Positions 39,744 to 40,227 of a DNA stretch of 40,227 nucleotides are shown here, piece after piece. Made by a program: the position numbers and the translations under genes. Each line of letters opens with the position of its first letter. The first letter of the stretch is position 1. Origin of the DNA: Lachnospiraceae bacterium (lineage in GTDB: Bacteria; Bacillota; Clostridia; Lachnospirales; Anaerotignaceae); assembly GCA_019422065.1 (NCBI GenBank), contig JAHZEA010000001.1, positions 120,159 to 160,385 on the forward strand, given 5' to 3'. Below the pieces are notes generated by a model. It searched no databases, was not told the DNA's origin, and worked only from the letters and a program-made list of their open reading frames with translations.

Positions 39744-40227
39744 TTAACCCATTAATATTTCTACAGCTTCACGCAGTGTTGTTACCTCACCTACGTTGCC
39801 CGGGAATATTACATAAGGCATATTAGGGAATTTGCTTTCTTTGCCTGTCATCCAAACAGGAATACCCGGTTTAATTTGACCCATAACAGTTGCTTTTTTA
39901 ACTCTAAGGGCTTTTGTGCCTACATCGCTTGATGTAATACCGCCTTTAGCTACTATAAATGATGGCTTAACTGTAAGGTCACCTATAACTCTAACAACGG
40001 CATTTGAAATATCTACAGAAACCTGAAGTATTTTATCCTTGTCGTCTGTATCAAGTTTTACAAGCTCACGGCTTGTGTAAACTACTACTGACTGGCCGTT
40101 TGATATGTATTCTTCTGCTTTTGCTATTACTTCTTTAACCTCTTTGTCAAGGCCGCCTTCTTCAAGAACTCTTGCGGCATGGAACTCTATAAAATTAAGA
40201 GGTTTTTTGCAGTTTTTAAGCTCCTCA
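39744..40227 (-). CDS. Four-carbon acid sugar kinase family (DUF1537/OtnK-like), C-terminal part
   Basis: The last 160 residues of a protein cut by the window end. The visible part is the nucleotide-binding domain of the DUF1537 family: KGGITSSDVGTKALRVKKATVMGQIKPGIPVW, then YVIFPGNVGEV close to the C-terminus. The family phosphorylates four-carbon acid sugars (threonate, erythronate and similar). Substrate cannot be told without the N-terminal half and neighbouring genes. It stops 14 bases before a strong terminator, so it ends its operon. Confidence 0.85.
   Translation of the reverse strand, partial: EELKNCKKPLNFIEFHAARVLEEGGLDKEVKEVIAKAEEYISNGQSVVVYTSRELVKLDTDDKDKILQVSVDISNAVVRVIGDLTVKPSFIVAKGGITSSDVGTKALRVKKATVMGQIKPGIPVWMTGKESKFPNMPYVIFPGNVGEVTTLREAVEILMG

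Noticed and set aside
1..40227. CRISPR arrays, insertion sequences, prophage, integrases, toxin-antitoxin pairs, rRNA
   Set aside because: No regularly spaced repeats, transposase or integrase motifs, or rRNA cores were seen on either strand.

Overview
The window is about 40.2 kb of low-GC, densely coding DNA from an anaerobic Firmicute, most likely a gut Clostridia member (Lachnospiraceae/Anaerotignaceae-like; the family is a guess). Support: a ferredoxin-dependent 2-oxoacid oxidoreductase, a PAS-type sigma-54 activator, GGAGG ribosome sites with frequent TTG starts, formate-tetrahydrofolate ligase with a separate cyclohydrolase, a desulfoferrodoxin-type domain, a CIRCE operator, and no respiratory genes. 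No insertion sequence, prophage, CRISPR array or rRNA was seen. Both ends cut genes. The first ~50 bases look like foreign sequence joined to the oxidoreductase gene, probably an assembly chimera.
Layout. 1-0.8 kb: delta (partial) and gamma subunits of a 2-oxoacid:ferredoxin oxidoreductase on the minus strand behind a consensus -24/-12 promoter; the divergent gene encodes a PAS-AAA+ sigma-54 activator. 2.6-5.3 kb: a methyltransferase, an HxlR regulator with a flavin-type small protein, and an XRE regulator fused to a complete desulfoferrodoxin-like module. 5.3-10.2 kb (minus): glnS, a zinc-ribbon membrane protein, 5-formyl-THF cyclo-ligase, a small Cys protein and ftsH. 10.3-12.9 kb (minus): an AlgI-type MBOAT acyltransferase with an overlapping SGNH-type partner. 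13-15 kb: a DUF5721-like protein, a PadR regulator, and a YczE-like membrane protein behind a PadR-type operator. 15-17 kb: htpG with a perfect CIRCE. 17.1-20.3 kb: a poorly characterised set (beta-propeller-like/coiled-coil protein, Cys-rich mini-protein, leaderless subtilase, helical protein). 20.3-24.5 kb: M29 aminopeptidase, two small proteins, a NifX-like protein and a secreted subtilase.
24.6-26.2 kb: tRNA-Lys(CTT), then a structured leader ending in a terminator (riboswitch candidate) in front of a cation:proton antiporter. 26.4-30.7 kb: a MarR regulator with promoter and operator, followed by a heterodimeric ABC exporter with one degenerate ATP site. 31-33.6 kb: a TetR regulator facing a DUF308-type membrane protein/radical-SAM pair. 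33.8-39.1 kb (minus): the one-carbon/folate block panB, fhs, folD, folT, fchA. FolD lacks its cyclohydrolase lysine, which fits the presence of FchA. A 400-base, hairpin-rich gap before folT holds an unrecognised RNA candidate. After a 640-base AT-rich gap the window ends in the C-terminal part of a four-carbon acid sugar kinase (DUF1537 family).
The most novel-looking items are the HTH-desulfoferrodoxin fusion, the folT-leader RNA, the leader before the antiporter, and the FolD/FchA division of labour. All calls were made by eye from the sequence; no search was run.
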